Part shown: one piece after another, positions 1 to 8,943 of the stretch
How positions within the stretch are numbered: position 1 is the stretch's first letter
How the letters are laid out: every line of letters starts with the position of its first letter
Assembly (NCBI GenBank): GCA_017937125.1
Contig: JAGBEH010000010.1
Location: 1 to 64,000 of the forward strand
Length of the DNA stretch: 64,000 bases
Source of the DNA: Alistipes sp.
GTDB taxonomy: Bacteria; Bacteroidota; Bacteroidia; Bacteroidales; Rikenellaceae
Direction of reading: 5' to 3'
Notes under the pieces: generated by a model
The model's input: only the letters and a program-made list of their open reading frames with translations
Told to the model about the DNA's origin: nothing
Databases searched by the model: none
Made by a program: the position numbers and the translations under genes

Positions 1-90
1 TGAATGGATAGATAAATATTAGTCTTTTCTCATCGGATTCTTTTAATATCGCTACTCTTTTATTATGTAGTGGTTGTATTATCTTAAATA

Positions 91-140
91 AAACAAAAAC
101 ACCCGACTTTACATTCTTGGGTGTAAAACTGGGTGTTTGT
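91..140 (-). terminator. Terminator-like hairpin after tRNA-Ser
   Basis: Read on the minus strand, AAACACCC pairs with GGGTGTTT, with an inner TTTACA/TGTAAA stem, followed by a T-rich tail (TTTTTGTTTTATTT). It sits about 30 bp past the tRNA-Ser 3' end and would end that transcript. Confidence 0.6.
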
Positions 141-171
141 TTTACAATTTGCTGATTTTCAGCGTTTGTTG

Positions 172-258
172 CGGAGAGAGAGGGATTCGAACCCCCGGTA
201 CAGTTGCCCGTACACCGCATTTCGAGTGCGGCCCGATCGACCACTCCGGCATCTCTCC
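172..258 (-). tRNA. tRNA-Ser (anticodon CGA)
   Basis: The minus strand folds as a long-variable-arm tRNA of 87 nt. The 7-bp acceptor stem is GGAGAGA/TCTCTCC with discriminator G, the anticodon stem is CCGCA/TGCGG, and the loop CTCGAAA reads CGA. The T arm is GGGGGTTCGAATCCC-like. No CCA is encoded. A TATCTTTG box lies 34 bp upstream. Confidence 0.96.
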
Positions 259-291
259 TCGTCGGCGGACGTTTCCGTCCGTTTCGGTTGG

Positions 292-299
292 CAAAGATA
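292..299 (-). promoter_or_regulatory. -7 box for tRNA-Ser
   Basis: TATCTTTG on the minus strand matches the Bacteroidetes -7 consensus TAnnTTTG, 34 bp upstream of tRNA-Ser. I see no convincing -33 TTTG at the usual distance. Confidence 0.55.
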
Positions 300-382
300 T
301 AAAGTTTTTTATTACGATACTAATTTCATCCGAAAAAAATATCGATTCATTGAAACTTTTTCGAGTTTGCGGGCATAATTAG

Positions 383-390
383 TATATTTG
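383..390 (+). promoter_or_regulatory. -7 box for the 472 lipoprotein unit
   Basis: TATATTTG matches TAnnTTTG and would place transcription start near 397, about 75 nt before the first ATG of the two-gene unit. No clear -33 box is present. Confidence 0.5.
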
Positions 391-471
391 TGACGATAAT
401 GGCATACAATATGGTGCTGTTTTTACGTTCATAATAATGAAAGTTGTGCGATACCTTAAAATATCTGCGAT

Positions 472-1626
472 ATGAAGATTACTGATTTGATTTTTGCGGT
501 TATGGCGGCATCATCGTTGATGTCGGGTTGCTCGGCGGCGTTGCAGAGTGCGGCGAGTGCCGATGACGGTATGTACGGAATACATGATAAGATATTGATA
601 GCCGATAAACAACGCGAGCGTGCCGAATTGCAGCGCGCCGAAGCCGAGGCGCGGCGTGCCGAACTCGAGGCACGCATAGCGCAGGCGCAGGTGCGCGTGC
701 TCGAGGACGAGTATTATTATGATTACCCTGCCGAGAGCTATTCGTCGGTGCTGGCCGACAGCTACGAGAGTGCGTATATGCGCCGCCTGCGCGGCTTCAG
801 TTCGCCCACGTACCGTTTGCCGTCGAGCTATTACGATTTCCGCTACGGCAGCGCCTACGATTATGTTACGGCTTACGATCCCGCGTTCTACAACGTTATG
901 GTGTCGGGCGATCAGGTGTGGGTGGAGCCCAAATATATCTCCTCGATGTTCGGTACGTGGGGTGCTACGAACGTTACGATGGGGCTGACGCTCGGTGCGG
1001 GCAGCTGGTATTTCGGTTGGCATACCCCGTATTACGGCTACTGGTGGGGGTTCCCGCACTATTCGTGGTATGACTGGAACTGGGGCGTATGCTATAATCC
1101 CTACGCGTGGTGGGGATATGGCTGGGGCCCGTTGTGGGGGCCTGTGTGGGGACCCGTATGGGGTAGCGGCGGTTCGTGGCACGGCCACCATTGGGCGCCG
1201 CGTCCGCATCGCGAGAATATCGTGAACCGTCCTCCGTATACATCGCCTTCGACGGGTAAGAACTTCGGTTCCCGCCCCGCCCGAGGGACGATAAACGGCT
1301 CGGGCATCTTCCGCGGAGATGGCTCTTCCGTCAGCCGTCCGTCGTCGGGCTCGTACAGATACGACTACAAAGCCCCGAACCGAACGAACAACAGCGGCCG
1401 CGGGTCGTTCAACGGAGACAGGCGCGGGTCGTCGTCGTTCTTCAACTACGACAATAACGGCAGCCGCACCAATCGGAACGACTCCAACCGGAACGACCGC
1501 AATTCGTTCGACAACGACTCGTACCGTTCCCGCGGCAGTTCGTCGGGCTTCTCGGGCGGCGGCTTTTCGGGCGGATCGGGCAGCAGCAGCGGCGGACATC
1601 GCAACGGCAACTCTCTGGGGCGTTAA
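472..1626 (+). CDS. Putative lipoprotein, low-complexity, unknown function
   Basis: 384-residue protein of unknown function. A short hydrophobic leader ends in a lipobox (LMSGC) with the lipidated cysteine at position 20, so it is probably tethered in the cell envelope. Residues about 45-75 are rich in Ala, Glu and Arg and probably form a short coiled coil. Residues about 85-245 are dense in Tyr and Trp. The last 130 residues are a Gly/Ser/Asn/Arg-rich, probably disordered tail. It lies 19 bp before a FadL-like barrel gene on the same strand, so the two are likely co-transcribed. Long ORFs on the opposite strand are GC-driven shadows. I do not recognise a family. Confidence 0.85.
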   Translation: MKITDLIFAVMAASSLMSGCSAALQSAASADDGMYGIHDKILIADKQRERAELQRAEAEARRAELEARIAQAQVRVLEDEYYYDYPAESYSSVLADSYESAYMRRLRGFSSPTYRLPSSYYDFRYGSAYDYVTAYDPAFYNVMVSGDQVWVEPKYISSMFGTWGATNVTMGLTLGAGSWYFGWHTPYYGYWWGFPHYSWYDWNWGVCYNPYAWWGYGWGPLWGPVWGPVWGSGGSWHGHHWAPRPHRENIVNRPPYTSPSTGKNFGSRPARGTINGSGIFRGDGSSVSRPSSGSYRYDYKAPNRTNNSGRGSFNGDRRGSSSFFNYDNNGSRTNRNDSNRNDRNSFDNDSYRSRGSSSGFSGGGFSGGSGSSSGGHRNGNSLGR

Positions 1627-1645
1627 ACATTGAAAAACCAAGGCT

Positions 1646-3292
1646 ATGGGAAAGAAAGTTATAGCGGTAATTTTAGCGGCGGCTGCCTTGTGCGGCGCCA
1701 CGGCGCAGCAGCGCTGGGATACGGGCGGTATGGTCATCGATCCGAACGGCGTGACGGCGATGGACATCTTCAATTATTCCTCCGTGTCGCATAATTTCGG
1801 TACGGCGCGTTCGATGGCTATGGGCGGTGCGCTGACGTCGCTCGGCGGCGATATGTCGTCGATGGCGATCAACCCTGCGGGAATGGGGATGTACAGGACC
1901 AATGACATAGTGCTGACGCCGATGATCGGTGTGGCCAAATCCTCGACTTCCGATACCTCGCCTTTCGGCAAGAACTCCTCGACGCGCTTTTCGATAGCCA
2001 ATTTCGGTGTCGTGCTGAAAGCTTACGAAGGGACGGGAAAGGTTGTGGCCGTGAATGTCGGTTTCGGATACAACCGTATGGCCGACTTCAACTACCGCAC
2101 CTCGTTTTCGCGTGCGGACAACGCCTCCTCGATAGCGGGCGTGTTCGCCCGCCAGTTGCAGAACAGCGGTATGACGTCGAACGATTTCTACGACAGCCAG
2201 GACAGGTTCGACTGGTGGCGTATAGACCCGACATACTGGGGAGCCGCTTTGGGTTACAAATGCGGTCTGGTGGATGATAAGAGCGGCACGGCGCCGTGGG
2301 CACCCGATATGTTCGGGAATGCGCCCTCGGTAGGCCAATACGCTTCGTTCGAAAGCAAGGGCTCGATCGGCGAGTATGCATTGTCGGCGGGTATGAATAT
2401 CGACAATAAGGTATACATCGGCCTGACTCTCGGCATACAGAACCTGTACCAGCGCCGCGATATTTACTACGGCGAGGATTATGCCTACGCCGACGGCAAT
2501 GCTCCGTCGGGCAGGGAGGTGCGGTGGTTCAATTATAATCAGACTGCCGTCGTAGACGGTACGGGCGTGAATATCAAGTTCGGCATCACGTATCGTCCCA
2601 TCCCCGCACTGCGGTTGGGTGTGGCCGTGCATACTCCGACGTGGTATGCCCTCGACTATAAATATCAGGGGGCGATGATGTCGCGTGTCTACGACAACGC
2701 TTCGGGAACCTACATAACGCCCGACCCCGACGGGATAACCGAGGTGTGGCGCGATACGGGCAGCGACAGCTGGAATTTCCGGACGCCTGCGCGCCTGCTG
2801 TTCGGCGCATCGTATACGTTCGGCAGGTTCGCGATAATCTCCGTAGATTACGAGCGCGACTGGTACAACGGTATACGTACGTCGTCTACGCCTGTCGGAC
2901 GCGGGGTCTACAACGAGTTCTTCCGTCAGAATTTCAAGGGGTCGAACACGGTGCGCGTGGGGGCCGAAGTCAAGCCGCTGCCCTTTATGGCGGTGCGCGC
3001 GGGATACGGCTATAACGGGTCGATGCTCAAGGACGACAAGACGATATTTTCGTCGCCCGTGGTGTACGATACCCAATATGTATCGGCGGGTCTCGGTTTT
3101 ACGCTGTCGCGATATGTATATATCGATGTCGCTTATCAGTATGTGGCGCAGAAATTCACCACTGCCAAGCTGTTCTATGCTCTCGACAATGTCGGTGAAA
3201 ACGACGGTACGTACTACGATGATTTCAGCGGCAATTTCTCGACGAAACACAAACGGCACAATATCGTTATGACGCTCGGATTCCGTTTTTGA
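1646..3292 (+). CDS. Outer membrane protein, OmpP1/FadL/TodX-like
   Basis: 548 residues. An N-terminal signal peptide (hydrophobic to about residue 18, cut near ATAQ) is followed by a region typical of Bacteroidetes FadL-like proteins: 'ARSMAMGGALTSLGGDMSS' and 'NPAGMGMYR' resemble the family's hatch segment. The rest alternates aromatic and polar residues as in a large beta barrel, and the protein ends in the outer-membrane C-terminal signature 'MTLGFRF'. By family it would pass hydrophobic compounds across the outer membrane; the substrate is unknown. The length suits a FadL barrel with long loops. It is second in a unit with the 472 lipoprotein. Confidence 0.85.
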   Translation: MGKKVIAVILAAAALCGATAQQRWDTGGMVIDPNGVTAMDIFNYSSVSHNFGTARSMAMGGALTSLGGDMSSMAINPAGMGMYRTNDIVLTPMIGVAKSSTSDTSPFGKNSSTRFSIANFGVVLKAYEGTGKVVAVNVGFGYNRMADFNYRTSFSRADNASSIAGVFARQLQNSGMTSNDFYDSQDRFDWWRIDPTYWGAALGYKCGLVDDKSGTAPWAPDMFGNAPSVGQYASFESKGSIGEYALSAGMNIDNKVYIGLTLGIQNLYQRRDIYYGEDYAYADGNAPSGREVRWFNYNQTAVVDGTGVNIKFGITYRPIPALRLGVAVHTPTWYALDYKYQGAMMSRVYDNASGTYITPDPDGITEVWRDTGSDSWNFRTPARLLFGASYTFGRFAIISVDYERDWYNGIRTSSTPVGRGVYNEFFRQNFKGSNTVRVGAEVKPLPFMAVRAGYGYNGSMLKDDKTIFSSPVVYDTQYVSAGLGFTLSRYVYIDVAYQYVAQKFTTAKLFYALDNVGENDGTYYDDFSGNFSTKHKRHNIVMTLGFRF

Positions 3293-3311
3293 CGGTCTGC
3301 GGAATAATTAA

Positions 3312-3342
3312 TTGTTAATTACGGATTAAAGTTTTACCTTTG
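3312..3342 (+). promoter_or_regulatory. proS promoter
   Basis: TTG (3312-3314), a 20-bp gap and TACCTTTG (3335-3342) match the Bacteroidetes -33/-7 pattern. Transcription would start near 3348, which excludes the upstream TTG codon at 3340 as the proS start and supports ATG 3370. Confidence 0.75.
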
Positions 3343-3369
3343 CAGATTGAATGCAAAGGTAAAATTTTT

Positions 3370-4854
3370 ATGGCAGTAGAACTTAAGGATCTGACCAAAG
3401 CGGACGATAACTATTCGCAGTGGTACAATGAGTTGGTCGTAAAGGCGGGACTGGCGGAGAACTCGGCCGTCAGGGGCTGTATGGTTATCAAACCGTACGG
3501 ATACGCCATTTGGGAGAAGATGCAGGCGGCATTGGACAAGATGTTCAAGGATACGGGGCACCAGAACGCCTATTTCCCGTTGTTCATTCCCAAATCGTTC
3601 TTTTCGAAGGAGGCGCATCACGTCGAGGGTTTCGCCAAGGAGTGCGCCGTGGTTACGCACTACCGTCTGAAGAACGACCCCGAAGGCAAGGGCATCATCG
3701 TAGACCCCGATGCCAAACTCGAAGAGGAGCTTATCGTGCGTCCGACGTCGGAGACGATCATCTGGAATACGTACAAGAACTGGATACAGTCCTATCGCGA
3801 TCTGCCTATTCTGTGCAACCAGTGGGCGAATGTCGTTCGCTGGGAGATGCGTACGCGCCTGTTCCTGCGCACGGCCGAATTCCTGTGGCAGGAGGGACAC
3901 ACGGCACACGCCACCCGCGAGGAGGCAATGGCCGAAGCCGATAAAATGGTGCACGTCTACGAAAAGTTCGCACAGGAGTGGATGGCCGTTCCCGTCATCG
4001 TGGGACACAAGTCGCCCAACGAGCGTTTCGCGGGTGCCGAAGATACGCTGACTATCGAGGCGCTGATGCAGGACGGCAAAGCCTTGCAGAGCGGAACCTC
4101 GCATTTCCTCGGCCAGAACTTTGCCAAGGCGTTCGACGTGCAGTATGTCAATAAGGAGGGCAAACTCGAATACGTGTGGGCGACGTCGTGGGGCGTTTCC
4201 ACACGTCTGATGGGTGCTCTGATTATGGCGCACTCGGACAACAACGGTCTGGTGCTGCCGCCGAAACTCGCGCCTATACAGGTCGTTCTGGTTCCTATTT
4301 ACAAGGGCGACGAGCAGCTGAAGGTCATTTCCGAGCGGTTGAATGCCATAGCCGACGAGTTGAAGGCCAAAGGCATCAGCGTGAAGGTTGATTTGCGCGA
4401 CAACGTGCGTTCGGGCTTCAAGTTCGCCGAGTACGAACTCAAGGGCGTGCCCGTGCGTCTGGCACTCGGGCCTCGCGATATGGAGAACGGGACTATCGAG
4501 CTTGCGCGCCGCGATACGCTTACCAAAGAGGTCGTATCGCAGGAGGGGCTTGCGGACCGCATCGTATCGCTGCTCGATGAGATTCAGGAGAATATCTACC
4601 GCAAGGCGCTCGATTACCGCAATTCGATGATTACCAAGGTCGATACGTGGGACGAGTTCGTCGATGTGCTCAACAACAAGGGCGGATTCATCTCGGCGCA
4701 CTGGGACGGTACGGTCGAGACCGAAGTCGCCATAAAGGAGGCGACGAAAGCTACCATACGCTGCATTCCGCTCGATGCCGAAGAGGAGGAGGGCAAGTGC
4801 GTATTTACGGGCAAGCCGTCGCACCGCCGTGTACTCTTCGCACGCAGCTATTGA
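3370..4854 (+). CDS. proS: Prolyl-tRNA synthetase
   Basis: Class II synthetase that charges tRNA-Pro with proline in the cytoplasm. At 494 residues it is the short archaeal/eukaryote-like ProRS type used by Bacteroidetes, without the INS editing domain of E. coli ProS. Motif 2 is visible ('[25 protein letters not shown]' region, residues about 155-185), preceded by 'RPTSE'. An anticodon-binding domain follows (about 285-400), and the typical C-terminal zinc-like/Tyr-ending domain finishes with 'ARSY'. ATG 3370 is chosen because the promoter -7 box ends at 3342. A strong terminator follows, so the gene is monocistronic. Confidence 0.97.
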   Translation: MAVELKDLTKADDNYSQWYNELVVKAGLAENSAVRGCMVIKPYGYAIWEKMQAALDKMFKDTGHQNAYFPLFIPKSFFSKEAHHVEGFAKECAVVTHYRLKNDPEGKGIIVDPDAKLEEELIVRPTSETIIWNTYKNWIQSYRDLPILCNQWANVVRWEMRTRLFLRTAEFLWQEGHTAHATREEAMAEADKMVHVYEKFAQEWMAVPVIVGHKSPNERFAGAEDTLTIEALMQDGKALQSGTSHFLGQNFAKAFDVQYVNKEGKLEYVWATSWGVSTRLMGALIMAHSDNNGLVLPPKLAPIQVVLVPIYKGDEQLKVISERLNAIADELKAKGISVKVDLRDNVRSGFKFAEYELKGVPVRLALGPRDMENGTIELARRDTLTKEVVSQEGLADRIVSLLDEIQENIYRKALDYRNSMITKVDTWDEFVDVLNNKGGFISAHWDGTVETEVAIKEATKATIRCIPLDAEEEEGKCVFTGKPSHRRVLFARSY

Positions 4855-4891
4855 CACCCGACCCCCGCGGACGGGGTTATGACAGTTATCC

Positions 4892-4931
4892 GTTCGGGCA
4901 TCCGTTTCTAAGGATGCCCGAACCGTTTTTT
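4892..4931 (+). terminator. Rho-independent terminator of proS
   Basis: GTTCGGGCATCC (4892-4903) pairs with GGATGCCCGAAC (4912-4923) around an 8-nt loop, followed by CGTTTTTTA. It lies 38 bp past the proS stop. Confidence 0.9.
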
Positions 4932-4932
4932 A

Positions 4933-5073
4933 CCCCCCCCCTCCTGCTCCGTTCCCCTGCTCCGTTCCCCTGCTCCGTTCCCCTGCTCCGTTCCCCTGCT
5001 CCGTTCCCCTGCTCCGTTCCCCTGCTCCGTTCCCTCCTGCTCCGTTCCCTCCTGTCCCGTTTTTCCCCCCCCC
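4933..5073. repeat. 13-bp minisatellite flanked by C9 tracts
   Basis: Seven perfect tandem copies of CTGCTCCGTTCCC run from 4944 to 5034. After a TC insertion an eighth copy occupies 5037-5049, followed by a degenerate end. A C9 run lies on each side (4933-4941 and 5065-5073). The array is intergenic between the proS terminator and the promoter of the 5212 gene. There are no unique spacers, so it is not a CRISPR. Such an array is expected to vary in copy number by slippage. Confidence 0.9.
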
Positions 5074-5089
5074 GCCACTTTGCTGCGAC

Positions 5090-5166
5090 TCAGGCAGGGG
5101 CTATGGGTGAAACCCGCAAGGCGGCAGGGTTTTGGAATAAGGTCGGTGTAAATAGTATATAATTGC
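5090..5166. repeat. Dispersed intergenic repeat, copy A
   Basis: The segment CTCAGGCAGGG...GGTGAAACCCGCAAGG...GTGTAAA...TTGCCGAA recurs, degenerate, at about 41805-41880 and 56771-56876. The core GGGTGAAACCC is a short inverted repeat. This copy lies just upstream of the -7 box of the 5212 gene. Copies A and C also share an adjacent GTTCC-type pyrimidine array. Confidence 0.65.
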
Positions 5167-5176
5167 CGAATTTTAC

Positions 5177-5184
5177 TATATTTG
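5177..5184 (+). promoter_or_regulatory. -7 box for the 5212 gene
   Basis: TATATTTG fits TAnnTTTG, 27 bp before the chosen ATG at 5212. No good -33 box is visible; that position is inside dispersed repeat copy A. Confidence 0.55.
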
Positions 5185-5211
5185 CGATATGACAACATTA
5201 CTCCCTTAAAA

Positions 5212-6615
5212 ATGAAAATGACGAAACTATTGCTGCTTGTCGCCGCTATGATTGCGTGGACGGGCATTTCGAAAGCCGACGGACTCGACCTGCCCGACGG
5301 TGCGGTCGTGAAATACCGTCTCGACAAGACGGTGACCGACGAGACGGGTTCATTCGAACTCAAACGGTACGACAAGGGTACGGGTGCGGTTTCCGATCTG
5401 CGCAATCCCGTGTTCGCCGACGGTGGGTTGGCTGTAAAGGCTTGTTATGCCGTCGATCGCAAACTGCCCTCGTACGAATCCAAACCGCTCGGAATAGTAA
5501 TGCGATGCCGTCTCGGCGGCAAACTCGTGGATGCCTGCCCGTTTATGCTCACGAAGGCGGGTTCGCCGCGCAAGATCCTGCGTCCGTTCATCATCGACGG
5601 GGATTCGATACGCATATTCGGCCATGCCGTCAAGCAGAAACATTCGTGGTGGTCGCTGCCGTTGCCGAAGGCCGATGAGGACGGGTTCCGCACGTTCATA
5701 TATACGCGTCGAGGTTCATATTGCGAGCTGTCTACGGGCGATCGCCGCTACGAATTTTATGACGATGCGCCCGGCAGTGCAGGTCTCGACCGCCTTGTGA
5801 TATGCCCGACGGGCGATATGGTGATAACCGAGCTGGCCGTCTACGACAAGACGTTGTCCGTAGGCGAGAAGCTGACGATCGTAGGGCGTAAAAAAGGCCG
5901 CCGGCTGGAGTTCGGCGAGGCCGATATCTACGACGATGCGAAAGACGAACGCGGCAAGACCGCTATGATGTGGGTGTACATATCGTTCAACTGCGCACTT
6001 GCCGCATTTGCGGTCTATCAGCGGCGCAAGCCGTCGCGGAATATCGCCGGATACCGTTTTAACGGTCGTTTGTGGGTCGTTCTGGCAGCTGTCGCAGCTA
6101 TGGCCGTGAACGTGTTCCTCTATATGCGCGGCGGGCTCGAACTGTCGTTGGCGGTGTATGTCGTCAGCCTGATTTCATACATAATTGTCGCACGGCGTCC
6201 CGTTACGTATGCCGAGCTCGAGAAGGAGCGTGCGCTGGCCGAATATGAGAACGGGCGGAACAAGGGCGGCAAATACGGTAAAGGCGAACTGATGAAGGAT
6301 GTCGGCAAACTGGGCTCGGGCATTCTCGGAATGTTCGGACACGCGGCCGTCTCTGCGGCCGAGGCAGTCGCGGATGCCGACAGGGTAGTGGAGACACGCG
6401 ACGCCGCAACGGGGAAGGTGCTGAAACGCGAAAAGTCGCTCGACTTCGGATCGCTCGCCGCGTCCATAGTCGGTTTCGTTTTGGTGGCTGCGGCGGTTGT
6501 CGGGATAATTATTTTCGTCGCGATGTTCGCTATGGCGTTACTGCTCGCCGTTTTGTCGTTTATGCCTCTTGTAAAGTTCATTATGAACAGGCGCCGATAC
6601 GGCAACATCGTTTGA
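5212..6615 (+). CDS. Predicted membrane protein with signal peptide, unknown function
   Basis: 467 residues. ATG 5212 follows a -7 box at 5177-5184 and gives a clear signal peptide (KLLLLVAAMIAWTGISKA). Residues about 20-230 form a soluble, probably periplasmic, region with beta-rich character. Membrane segments follow at about 250-270 (MWVYISFNCALAAFAVY), 290-310 (VVLAAVAAMAVNVFLYM), 313-332 and a long hydrophobic stretch at about 415-455. Between them is a cytoplasmic-like charged segment (about 335-410). No domain is recognised with confidence; the N-terminal part could be lectin-like, but this is only a guess. It is monocistronic or loosely linked to the CDF gene 66 bp downstream. Confidence 0.8.
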   Translation: MKMTKLLLLVAAMIAWTGISKADGLDLPDGAVVKYRLDKTVTDETGSFELKRYDKGTGAVSDLRNPVFADGGLAVKACYAVDRKLPSYESKPLGIVMRCRLGGKLVDACPFMLTKAGSPRKILRPFIIDGDSIRIFGHAVKQKHSWWSLPLPKADEDGFRTFIYTRRGSYCELSTGDRRYEFYDDAPGSAGLDRLVICPTGDMVITELAVYDKTLSVGEKLTIVGRKKGRRLEFGEADIYDDAKDERGKTAMMWVYISFNCALAAFAVYQRRKPSRNIAGYRFNGRLWVVLAAVAAMAVNVFLYMRGGLELSLAVYVVSLISYIIVARRPVTYAELEKERALAEYENGRNKGGKYGKGELMKDVGKLGSGILGMFGHAAVSAAEAVADADRVVETRDAATGKVLKREKSLDFGSLAASIVGFVLVAAAVVGIIIFVAMFAMALLLAVLSFMPLVKFIMNRRRYGNIV

Positions 6616-6681
6616 CGGAAACGGCGCGGACAAACGGGATGATTATCTGATCGCTTGAGGCCGTTCGGAAAGATTATTGAT

Positions 6682-7584
6682 ATGGCAGACAGGACAGAGG
6701 ACAGAATAAGGAGCGTTTACCGCGTGACCGTAGTGGGTTTCGCGGTGAATCTCGTATTGACCGTCGCCAAACTTGCGGCCGGTATCTTCGGACGGAGCAG
6801 CGCTATGGTTGCCGATGCCGTACATTCGGCGTCCGATTTCGCAACGGATCTGGCCGTGCTGGTGTTCGTGAGGTTCTCGGCCAAGCCGAAGGACGACGAC
6901 CACGATTACGGGCACGGCAAGTATGAAACGCTGGCGACGCTGATAATAGGCTTTGCATTGGCCGCCGTCGGTGTCGGAATATGTATCAACGGCGTGCGTA
7001 TGATTGCGGCCGTATCGGAGGGGCGGGAGATTCCGAGTCCCGAACCGATAGCGCTTGCAGCGGCGGTCGTCTCCATTGTAGTCAAGGAGTGGCTGTATCG
7101 CTATACGGCGGCAGTAGGGCGACGGGTGGATTCGCCGTCCGTTATCGCCAATGCGTGGCATCACCGCAGCGATGCGCTGTCGTCGGTGGGAACGCTCGCA
7201 GGCGTAGGGCTTGCCTATTTCTTCGGGGGTAAATGGCGCATAGCCGACCCGATAGCCGCCATTGTCGTGGCGGTCCTGATACTCAAGGTCGCATACGGCC
7301 TGATTCGCTCGGGCATCGATGAGCTGCTTGAAAAGTCGCTTCCTCCCGAGGTCGAAAGCGAGATACTTGAGATCATAACGGCGGATAAGGCCGTAACGTC
7401 GCCGCACAACCTGCGTACGCGCCGCATAGGTGCGGGAATCGCCGTCGATGCCCATATCCGCGTGAACGGGAATATGAGCGTGAACGATGCGCACGATATA
7501 ACCGTCGTCATAGAACGGGGGCTGAAAGAGCGTTTCGGCGAAAATACGATAGTTATGATACACGTCGAACCCGAAAAGCGGTAA
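6682..7584 (+). CDS. Cation diffusion facilitator family transporter
   Basis: 300-residue inner membrane metal/proton antiporter of the CDF family (Zn2+, Fe2+, Mn2+ or similar; specificity cannot be read here). The family motifs are present: 'DAVHSASDFATD' in TM2 and 'HHRSDALSSVG' in TM5 supply the paired H/D metal ligands. The 'DYGHGKYE' linker and a C-terminal cytoplasmic domain with the conserved 'DAHIRVNG' and 'IHVEP' strands are also present. ATG 6682 is preferred over an upstream in-frame TTG. A long hairpin about 100 bp downstream probably ends transcription. Confidence 0.92.
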   Translation: MADRTEDRIRSVYRVTVVGFAVNLVLTVAKLAAGIFGRSSAMVADAVHSASDFATDLAVLVFVRFSAKPKDDDHDYGHGKYETLATLIIGFALAAVGVGICINGVRMIAAVSEGREIPSPEPIALAAAVVSIVVKEWLYRYTAAVGRRVDSPSVIANAWHHRSDALSSVGTLAGVGLAYFFGGKWRIADPIAAIVVAVLILKVAYGLIRSGIDELLEKSLPPEVESEILEIITADKAVTSPHNLRTRRIGAGIAVDAHIRVNGNMSVNDAHDITVVIERGLKERFGENTIVMIHVEPEKR

Positions 7585-7680
7585 GGCCCGTTATGCGGAG
7601 CGGAAAACCGGGAACTGGGAGCGGGACCGCCTGCCGCGGGATAGGGAGACGGAACATCCCGCCTGCCCGCTGCGAGACGG

Positions 7681-7722
7681 GACAATGCCCCTGTCGGAAT
7701 AAACTCCGACAGGGGCGTTGTC
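7681..7722. terminator. Long hairpin, likely bidirectional terminator
   Basis: GACAATGCCCCTGTCGGA pairs with TCCGACAGGGGCGTTGTC around a 6-nt loop, giving an 18-bp stem with one G-U pair. It separates the convergent CDF gene and acyltransferase gene. No T run follows on either strand, so efficiency is uncertain. Confidence 0.65.
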
Positions 7723-7745
7723 ATTGTGGCGGACGAGTTCCGTGC

Positions 7746-8861
7746 CTATCCTATGATATATTTGCTTTTGGGCAGATACGACAGTATCTTGGTCAGCAGG
7801 TAGCTCACGATGTAAGTGACGAACCCGACCGAATAGATCGTCGCAGGTGTCGGGAAACGTCCCGATAACAGCGCGAAGACCGCATTGAGTACGAAAATGT
7901 GCATCAGATACATTCCGAAACTCATACGCGAGATGTCTGCTATGACCTTGTAGACGATTCCTTTCGAATAGGTTATCTTTTTGAAGACCAAAAATATGGC
8001 TATCGACATCAGGGCCACGTTAGGTGTGCAGAACCGCCAGCTTATTTCTATGTCGTGGAGCATTTGCGTCGTTCCGAATATCATTCCGTCGGCATCGGCG
8101 CCTATCGTCTGCGCGAAGCCGTAGAACCAGCCGGCCGTGACGGCGTAGCCTATGGCGAATGCGGGGACGGCGAAAGCCAGCGTTTTGCCCCACGACCAGT
8201 CGATATACGTGCGGATGTAGTGTGCGATTACTAAATAGCCTATGTATCCGCTTACGTACCAGAATAACGAGAATTCATTCCACAGCCCTTCGCCGTAGAG
8301 GAACTCGTGCGAATAGCGCAGGTAGGGTACGAACGTGGTCAGGAACCACATACCTATGAACAACAGTTCGCCCCGTTTTGTCAGCCCTGCGACCCACGAT
8401 GAAATCATAGGCATCAGCAGATACAGCCCGAGCAGCATATACATAAACCACAGGTGTCCCGCGGCGGGAGGAAAGTTGAAACACAATGTCTTGAGGTTCG
8501 CGAGCACCGTTTCAGAGCTCCACTCCGCACCTGCCTGCGGCAGAACCGCATAGAGCAGCAGCCATACGATGAACGGGATGGCGACGCGCGTGAAGCGGCG
8601 CTTGAGGAATGTCGGCGTGTCGGTTCTGACGGGGAACAGAAGGTAGCTCGACGTCATTACGAACAGCGGTACCGCTGCCCGCAGCATACTGTTGAGCAGG
8701 GCGATCCAAAGGTCGTCGCCTGCGGCGATGGTTACGGGGTGCTCGCTGCCGATATAGAAATATTCGGATGCGTGTACTATGATTACCATCAGGCACGCGA
8801 ATGCGCGCAGGTAATCGAGGAATACTACTCTTTCGGTGTGTGGAGCGATCGTTCGGGTCAT
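7746..8861 (-). CDS. Acyltransferase family 3 membrane protein
   Basis: 371 residues with about ten hydrophobic helices, typical of acyltransferase-3 (OafA/NodX-like) enzymes that O-acylate surface sugars from a membrane-carried acyl donor. The N-terminal signature 'LDYLRAFACLMVIIVHASEYF' holds the conserved Arg and the catalytic-type His of the family. The acceptor is not evident; surface polysaccharide or LPS is likely. It lies downstream of the glpT-like gene on the same strand, but a stable hairpin between them (8894-8918) may uncouple the two. Confidence 0.88.
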   Translation of the reverse strand: MTRTIAPHTERVVFLDYLRAFACLMVIIVHASEYFYIGSEHPVTIAAGDDLWIALLNSMLRAAVPLFVMTSSYLLFPVRTDTPTFLKRRFTRVAIPFIVWLLLYAVLPQAGAEWSSETVLANLKTLCFNFPPAAGHLWFMYMLLGLYLLMPMISSWVAGLTKRGELLFIGMWFLTTFVPYLRYSHEFLYGEGLWNEFSLFWYVSGYIGYLVIAHYIRTYIDWSWGKTLAFAVPAFAIGYAVTAGWFYGFAQTIGADADGMIFGTTQMLHDIEISWRFCTPNVALMSIAIFLVFKKITYSKGIVYKVIADISRMSFGMYLMHIFVLNAVFALLSGRFPTPATIYSVGFVTYIVSYLLTKILSYLPKSKYIIG

Positions 8862-8893
8862 ACGGTTTTCGAATTAGTTTGGGTTTCACGACA

Positions 8894-8918
8894 TTCCCCG
8901 CCTTGCGGAAGCGGGGAA
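8894..8918 (-). terminator. Hairpin between glpT-like and acyltransferase genes
   Basis: TTCCCCGC pairs with GCGGGGAA around a 9-nt loop. It has no T run, so it may act as a weak terminator or a 3' stabiliser of the glpT-like transcript. Confidence 0.45.
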
Positions 8919-8943
8919 CGACGTATTTGTATGGATTGCGGAA

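Noticed and set aside
4944-5060. CRISPR array
   Set aside because: Units are 13 bp and directly adjacent, with no unique spacers, and no cas genes are present.
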